A DNA stretch of 18,119 nt from Fen-1467 sp035519475 (GTDB lineage Bacteria; Verrucomicrobiota; Verrucomicrobiia; Opitutales; Opitutaceae), in the NCBI GenBank assembly GCA_035519475.1, contig DATIWI010000185.1:1-18119 (forward strand), written 5' to 3'. The notes beneath the pieces are model-generated. The model was not told the DNA's origin. It ran no database searches and was given only the letters and a program-made list of their open reading frames with translations. Below, piece after piece: positions 15,090-18,119 of this stretch; the first letter of the stretch is position 1, and every line of letters starts with the position of its first letter. Both the position numbers and the translations under genes were made by a program.

Positions 15090-15198
15090 AGCGGGCAGGC
15101 AAGGCCCGGCCCCCCACCCCTCGACTCCTGGGGTCGGCGAGCCCATCTCCAGCCGGTGCCCGCTCGGATCATCATGGCCATCCTTGCAGCGCCGCGTC

Positions 15199-15357
15199 CT
15201 GTCATCCCGAGCGCTAACGCAAAATCCGCTTGGACCCGGCGCCCGAGTCGTGCCAAATGCCCGGGCGGCGCTGACCCGCCCTCGCCTGGAGGCTTCGGCG
15301 GTGCCGGCCGCGCCGCGCTCTCCCCCTTATCCAGACGTCACGCGCTCCGCATGACAG
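15199..15357. mobile_element. 159-bp segment with imperfect 16-bp terminal inverted repeats (MITE-like candidate)
   Basis: The left end CTGTCATCCCGAGCGC (15199-15214) and the right end GCGCTCCGCATGACAG (15342-15357) are inverted repeats matching at 14 of 16 positions. The interior is GC-rich and has no ORF of its own that I can support. The size and structure fit a small non-autonomous element, and TGTCATCC-type ends resemble dispersed repeats seen in many environmental bacteria. The midA start codon lies inside the right end. No target-site duplication was identified. Confidence 0.45.
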
Positions 15358-16397
15358 CGCAGGTTATCCAGAACATCTCACCTGACTTCCTCGCCGCCTT
15401 CCGTCAGGCCGCCGGCGCCGGCGGAGTCGTGTCCTTTGCGCGTTTTATGGAACTGGCGTTGTATCACCCGGAATGCGGCTACTACGCGCGGCCGCGGCGG
15501 CGCATCGGGCGCGCGCCGGACGCCGATTTCTTCACGGCCGCCTCGCTCGGTCCCGTCTTTGGTGAACTTGTGGTGGCGGCGTGCGTCGATCTGCTCGGCG
15601 CCGAGGCCGCCGCCGGGTTTTCCTTCGTCGAGATCGGCGCCGAAAGCCCGGGCGCCGCCCCGGAAGCGGCGGGCGGCGGGGCATCCCCGGCGCCGTCAGT
15701 GTTGGCAGACGTTCCCCACCGCTTCGCCGCGGTGACGGCGATCGCGCTCGGCGGGGCGCTCGAATTGCCGCCGCGCTGCGTTGTCTTTTCGAATGAATTG
15801 TTCGATGCCCAGCCCTGCCATCGCCTGGTCTGGGCCAACGGCGGCTGGCGAGAATGCGGCGTCGCTTTGCACGCCGGCGCGCTGGAGGAGATCCTCCTGC
15901 CCGAGCTCACGCCCGAGGTCCGGGCCGTGCGCGCCCGCCTGCCTGCCGCCGCGCCGGATGGCTACCGCCTTAACTTGCCGCTCGCAGCGGAGCGACTCGC
16001 CGCGGCGATCGCCGCCCAGCCGTGGACGGGCCTCTTTGTCGCTTTCGATTACGGCAAGTCGTGGCGCGAACTGACCGAGGCGACCCCAGCCGGCACGGTC
16101 CGCGCCTATCGCCGCCATCGCCAGAGCGACGATCTCCTCGCGCAGCCGGGCGAACAGGATCTCACCTGCCATGTCTGCTGGGACTGGCTGAGTGAGGCGC
16201 TGACCGCCCACGGCTTCGCGCCGCCGGTGCTCGAATCCCAGGAGGCATTCTTCGTCAATCACGCCGCGCCCGCGCTCAGCCGGCTGACCGTGGCGGAGGC
16301 GGGCCGGTTCAGTGCGCGCAAGCTGGGTATGCTGCAGCTTTTGCATCCCGGCAACATGGGGCAGAAGTTCCAAGTCCTCTGGGCCCGGCGGGAGTAG
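15351..16397 (+). CDS. MidA/NDUFAF7-family SAM-dependent methyltransferase homologue
   Basis: This 348-residue protein resembles the MidA/NDUFAF7 family, whose mitochondrial member methylates an arginine of a complex I subunit. Family features are SFARFMELALYHPECGYY (28-45), FFTAASLGPVFGEL near 60, SNELFDAQPCHRL near 147, and FDYG followed by GTVRAYRRHR later. The SAM motif after the first strand, normally close to EIGPGxGTL, reads VEIGAESPGAA at 93-103, so the glycine-rich loop is altered; methyltransferase activity is therefore uncertain. The ATG at 15351 gives the usual N-terminus; the next Met (33) would cut the conserved region. That ATG lies in the right terminal repeat of the preceding element and has no Shine-Dalgarno sequence. 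rpmB follows after 213 nt. Confidence 0.82.
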   Translation: MTAQVIQNISPDFLAAFRQAAGAGGVVSFARFMELALYHPECGYYARPRRRIGRAPDADFFTAASLGPVFGELVVAACVDLLGAEAAAGFSFVEIGAESPGAAPEAAGGGASPAPSVLADVPHRFAAVTAIALGGALELPPRCVVFSNELFDAQPCHRLVWANGGWRECGVALHAGALEEILLPELTPEVRAVRARLPAAAPDGYRLNLPLAAERLAAAIAAQPWTGLFVAFDYGKSWRELTEATPAGTVRAYRRHRQSDDLLAQPGEQDLTCHVCWDWLSEALTAHGFAPPVLESQEAFFVNHAAPALSRLTVAEAGRFSARKLGMLQLLHPGNMGQKFQVLWARRE

Positions 16398-16499
16398 CGC
16401 GCATGGAGCGGCAATTGCACCTGAGCAAATCCGCCAAGGATTCTTTCATTCAGACAGATTGCCTGGAGGTTGCGCGAGAGCGGCAGGAACCTGGAGAGC

Positions 16500-16524
16500 G
16501 GCGCGGACCAAGGTCCGGCCCTAC
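16500..16524 (-). repeat. GTAG-headed REP-like hairpin (element C)
   Basis: On the plus strand it runs GGCGCGGACC-AA-GGTCC and ends GGCCCTAC; read on the minus strand it starts with GTAG. The GGACC/GGTCC stem is perfect. It is the closest relative of elements B and D. It lies between midA and rpmB. Confidence 0.75.
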
Positions 16525-16557
16525 GATCAAACAACACGCCCTTCCCCCAGTTTTCCC

Positions 16558-16585
16558 TTGCTTCGCCGAAGCGCGGCTCTTTACT
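16558..16585 (+). promoter_or_regulatory. Candidate rpmB promoter with a palindromic spacer
   Basis: TTGCTT (16558-16563) and TTTACT (16580-16585) are 16 nt apart, ending 25 nt before the rpmB ATG. The hexamers are only fair matches. GCTTCG-C-CGAAGC (16560-16572) is a perfect palindrome overlapping the -35 and spacer, which could be an operator or chance. Confidence 0.3.
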
Positions 16586-16610
16586 CCGACCCCTTCACCA
16601 CGCGAATCCC

Positions 16611-16841
16611 ATGGCACGAATTTGTTTTTTAACCGGCAGGAAGCCCGTGAAGGGCAACATCATCCACCGCAGGGGCCAGACCAAGAAGAGCGGCGGCATC
16701 GGCACGCACGTAACCGGCATCACGCGCCGCAAGTTCCGGCCCAACCTCCAGCACATCCGCATCAAACTGCCGAACGGCGCCACCAAGCGCGTGTGGGTCT
16801 CGGTGAAGGCCATGAAGGCCGGTCTGGTTCAGAAGGCCTGA
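16611..16841 (+). CDS. rpmB: 50S ribosomal protein L28
   Basis: This 76-residue basic protein of the large ribosomal subunit starts MARICFLTGRKPVKGN. It contains GTHVTGITRRKFRPNLQ and ends with VSVKAMKAGLVQKA, all typical of L28; E. coli L28 has 78 residues. Only one cysteine (C5) is present, so it is the zinc-free form. The start at 16611 is fixed by the family N-terminus, though no Shine-Dalgarno sequence is visible before it. It is followed by a strong intrinsic terminator and appears to be a single-gene unit, without the rpmG (L33) neighbour common elsewhere. Confidence 0.97.
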   Translation: MARICFLTGRKPVKGNIIHRRGQTKKSGGIGTHVTGITRRKFRPNLQHIRIKLPNGATKRVWVSVKAMKAGLVQKA

Positions 16842-16870
16842 CGCCGCCTATCCGCGCGTTGTCTTTGCGG

Positions 16871-16898
16871 CCCGCCGCCGCCCGCGGCGGGTTTTTTT
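16871..16898 (+). terminator. Rho-independent terminator of rpmB
   Basis: CCCGCCGC and GCGGCGGG form a perfect 8-bp GC stem around a 5-nt loop (16871-16891), followed directly by seven T (16892-16898). It begins 29 nt after the rpmB stop and is the clearest intrinsic terminator in the window. Confidence 0.92.
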
Positions 16899-17137
16899 GT
16901 CGCCGCACCCTCAGGCCGCCAAGCGCGCAAAAGTGGAGAGAACCACGGAGACACCGCCGGAGTTCTGGGCCAAAGGACGACCTAGATCACCGCGCAGCGG
17001 AGTCGCTCCCACGGTGGAGGGCGAGCCTCCCGGCGAGCCGATTCCGAGTACCGGTTCGGCGGCCCTTCGACAGGCTCGGGGCCCCGAGCGCGACCGAGGG
17101 CGACGGCCGGGCCGCGTGCCGTTCACCCACACCCACT
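16899..17137. other. Gene-free mosaic of short repeat fragments after rpmB
   Basis: No supportable gene is present. The stretch includes a GAGAGAACCACGGAGACACC run of the type often dispersed in environmental genomes, a GGAGG-GCGAG-CCTCC stem (17016-17030), and the long palindrome at 17063-17100. Element D follows at once. Together they look like accumulated repeat debris between rpmB and the toxin-antitoxin genes. Confidence 0.5.
17063..17100. repeat. Long palindromic repeat
   Basis: GCTCGGGGCCCCGAGC (17074-17089) is a perfect 16-nt palindrome. Outside it, CCCTTCG (17063-17069) and CCGAGGG (17094-17100) pair with one mismatch. The CCCTTCGACAGGCTCGGG half resembles a repeat I recall from many environmental bacterial genomes. 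There is no T tract, so it is not a typical terminator. Confidence 0.55.
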
Positions 17138-17162
17138 GGCGCGGACCAAAGTCCTGACCTAC
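17138..17162 (-). repeat. GTAG-headed REP-like hairpin (element D)
   Basis: It begins GGCGCGGACCAA, identical to element C for 12 bases, and ends TCCTGACCTAC, so the minus strand starts with GTAG. The stem base pairs GGAC/GTCC are kept. It lies 76 nt upstream of the candidate operator of the toxin-antitoxin genes. Confidence 0.72.
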
Positions 17163-17238
17163 CTCCGAAAGGTTGCAGACTGCGCGATTGAATCCGTGGT
17201 CCAATTGCGCCGTTAGCCTCATCCGAACCATAGCGACT

Positions 17239-17262
17239 TGACGTCATAGCGTTATGCCGTCA
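17239..17262. promoter_or_regulatory. Candidate operator of the toxin-antitoxin operon
   Basis: TGACGTCATA (17239-17248) and TATGCCGTCA (17253-17262) are inverted repeats matching at 9 of 10 positions with a 4-nt centre. They sit just before the AGGGTGG ribosome-binding site of the antitoxin. CATAGCG also occurs twice as a direct repeat (17229-17235 and 17245-17251). Ribbon-helix-helix antitoxins usually repress their own operon through such sites. Confidence 0.55.
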
Positions 17263-17273
17263 GGGTGGCGCCC

Positions 17274-17495
17274 ATGAAAAGAGCCACCATTTATCTCCAA
17301 GAGGACCTCCACCGGGCTCTCCGCATCAAGGCGTTTGAAGCCGACAAGAGCGTCTCCGACCTCGTGAACCATGCCGTCCGGGTTGCCCTCGCAGAAGACG
17401 TTGAAGATTTGACCGATCTTGAGGCCCGACGGTCTGAGAAACCAGTCTCGTATCACGATTTCCTGAAGGAACTCAAAGGCCGTGGACAAATATGA
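17274..17495 (+). CDS. Antitoxin, ribbon-helix-helix type (RelB/CopG-like)
   Basis: This 73-residue protein has an N-terminal ribbon-helix-helix pattern: KRATIYLQEDLHRALRIKAFEADKSVSDLVNHAVRVAL at about 2-39, with the short beta strand RATIYL and two helices. The acidic linker and C-terminal YHDFLKELKGRG are suited to wrapping a RelE-family toxin. It should neutralise the toxin encoded next and repress the operon. The ATG at 17274 is chosen because AGGGTGG lies at good spacing; a GTG at 17265 would add three residues. Its end overlaps the toxin start by 14 nt. Base composition is visibly less GC-rich than the window average, consistent with acquisition by transfer. Confidence 0.82.
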   Translation: MKRATIYLQEDLHRALRIKAFEADKSVSDLVNHAVRVALAEDVEDLTDLEARRSEKPVSYHDFLKELKGRGQI

Positions 17496-17745
17496 CCTGC
17501 GGGTCCGTCTTTCCGTCTGGAAGGACGTGGAGAGCATTCCCAAGAAGGACCTGAAGAAGATCCTGGCCCGGGTGGAGAGCCTGCGCGACGATCCGCGGCC
17601 CTCATCGAGCGTCAAGCTGTCGGGCCTCGAGTACTACAGAATCCGGCAAGGTAATTACCGCATTGTATACGAAATCCACGATCCCCACTTGACCGTCGTG
17701 GTCGCGAAGATCGGTCACCGGAGCGATGTCTACAAACAGACGTGA
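17482..17745 (+). CDS. Toxin, RelE/ParE superfamily
   Basis: This 87-residue protein has the RelE-type pattern: an early helix pair (SVWKDVESIPKKDLKKILARVESL, about 11-34), KLSGLEYYRIRQGNYRIVYEI at 45-65, then VVVAKIGHRSDVYK at 72-85. R53, R55, R60, R80 and Y84 are candidates for the basic and aromatic active-site residues of an mRNA-cleaving RelE enzyme. The core pattern is shared by ParE toxins, so ribosome-dependent RNase activity is likely but not certain. The start is a GTG (17482) within the antitoxin gene, 14 nt before its stop, which favours translational coupling. AAAGG lies just upstream but close. Confidence 0.85.
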   Translation: MDKYDLRVRLSVWKDVESIPKKDLKKILARVESLRDDPRPSSSVKLSGLEYYRIRQGNYRIVYEIHDPHLTVVVAKIGHRSDVYKQT

Positions 17746-17767
17746 CGCTAACCAGGCGGCGGACCGA

Positions 17768-17818
17768 ATGCCGGGCAGCATTGCGCCGGTAGAACGCGGT
17801 CGCCGCGGAGCCCGGCAT
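17768..17818. repeat. 51-nt structured repeat between toxin and YbjQ genes
   Basis: ATGCCGGGC (17768-17776) and GCCCGGCAT (17810-17818) are perfect 9-bp inverted repeats. The interior carries GTAG (17789-17792) followed by a GCGG-TCG-CCGC hairpin (17796-17806), so a GTAG-headed hairpin is nested in a larger stem. There is no T tract. It could be another REP-like element or a weak terminator for the toxin-antitoxin operon. Confidence 0.5.
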
Positions 17819-17849
17819 CGGTCACCTTCGAGCGTCTGCGAAAGTCTTT

Positions 17850-18119
17850 ATGCTAGCATCAACCACGTTTGACGTCCCCGGTTACGAAATCACCGAGCAC
17901 AAGGGTCTCGTGCGCGGTATCATCGTGCGTTCTCCCACGATTTCCCAGGGAATCGTTGGCGGCTTGAAGAATATCATTGGAGGCAAGATTGGCGCTTACA
18001 CGACCATGTGTGAGCAGACGCGCGGACAGGCATTCGACGCGTTGGAAAAGCACGCGGCGGAGCTTGGTGCGAATGCGATCGTTGGCGTCCGCTACGACGC
18101 TTCCTCAGTCGAGCCGAGA
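17850..18119 (+). CDS. YbjQ/UPF0145-family protein, N-terminal part (3' end outside window)
   Basis: The frame is open to the last base and encodes 90 residues; the usual length is about 105. Family features are the start STTFDVPGYEITEHKGLVRG, then GGLKNIIGGKIGAYTTMCEQTR, then AFDALEKHAAELGANAIVGVRYD. E. coli YbjQ has the matching VGGRSGAY and LGADAVVGI segments. These small proteins form pentamers; their function is not established, although the domain is often labelled as metal-binding. The ATG at 17850 fits the family N-terminus. No clear ribosome-binding site is seen. It follows the toxin gene after 104 nt that contain the palindromic repeat. Confidence 0.9.
   Translation, partial: MLASTTFDVPGYEITEHKGLVRGIIVRSPTISQGIVGGLKNIIGGKIGAYTTMCEQTRGQAFDALEKHAAELGANAIVGVRYDASSVEPR

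Larger units (their letters stand above)
14970..15350. other. Repeat-rich divergent gap between the protease and midA
   Basis: This 381-nt region holds no gene. It contains two GTAG-headed hairpins facing each other (15011-15035 and 15069-15089), an isolated GGCGCGGACC (15050-15059) that matches one end of elements C and D, a short ACCCC/GGGGT stem near 15117-15135, and most of the inverted-repeat-bounded segment 15199-15357. Both genes must have promoters here, but I could not identify them. Confidence 0.6.

Noticed and set aside
14970..15146. 59-residue N-terminal extension of the protease
   Set aside because: It would be translated from two REP-like hairpins and would bury the signal anchor that starts at 14969.
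16611..16626. TGGCACG at the rpmB start, resembling a sigma-54 -24 element
   Set aside because: The GC expected about 10 nt after the GG is TT here, and the site lies in the rpmB coding start.

Overview
The window reads as chromosomal DNA from a GC-rich Gram-negative bacterium. I lean towards Verrucomicrobia, perhaps Opitutaceae. The reasons are inferred: the mix of housekeeping genes, weak Shine-Dalgarno sequences, a ClpX-like protein without the zinc domain, a Hanks-type kinase beside sigma-54, and many short palindromic intergenic repeats. No rRNA, tRNA, CRISPR, prophage or complete insertion sequence was seen.

Layout. Positions 1-2804 hold amino-acid and nucleoside catabolism: the end of threonine dehydrogenase (tdh), a convergent membrane protein with a DUF3307-like C-terminus, then kbl and cdd. 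Tdh and Kbl together convert threonine to glycine and acetyl-CoA. Positions 2827-5304 are a minus-strand cluster, read HU/IHF-like protein, histidyl-tRNA synthetase, alpha/beta hydrolase, with gaps of 1 to 8 nt. Positions 5398-12397 run on the plus strand: a ClpX-like unfoldase, a menaquinone methyltransferase, a soluble Ser/Thr kinase, sigma-54 (rpoN) and a large multi-pass membrane protein that may be a GT-C glycosyltransferase. Positions 12473-14969 (minus) hold tsaD and a C-terminal processing protease. Positions 15351-18119 (plus) hold a MidA-like methyltransferase, ribosomal protein L28 with a clear terminator, a RelB/RelE-type toxin-antitoxin pair, and the start of a YbjQ-family gene.

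The most unusual signal is non-coding. From about 13.5 kb onward almost every sizeable gap carries short hairpins headed by 5'-GTAG, the hallmark of REP elements mobilised by RAYT (TnpA-REP) transposases. Two occur as facing pairs, as in REPINs, and two members show a compensatory base change in the stem. A separate segment of about 159 bp (15199-15357) has imperfect 16-bp terminal inverted repeats, and its right end supplies the likely start codon of midA. The first 13.5 kb has no such elements that I could find.

The most unusual protein is the ClpX-like ATPase. It keeps the GYVG pore loop and a VGF tripeptide where ClpX has its ClpP-docking IGF loop. It lacks the N-terminal zinc domain, has a longer loop in the RKH region, and carries an extra C-terminal domain that resembles a second AAA+ lid.
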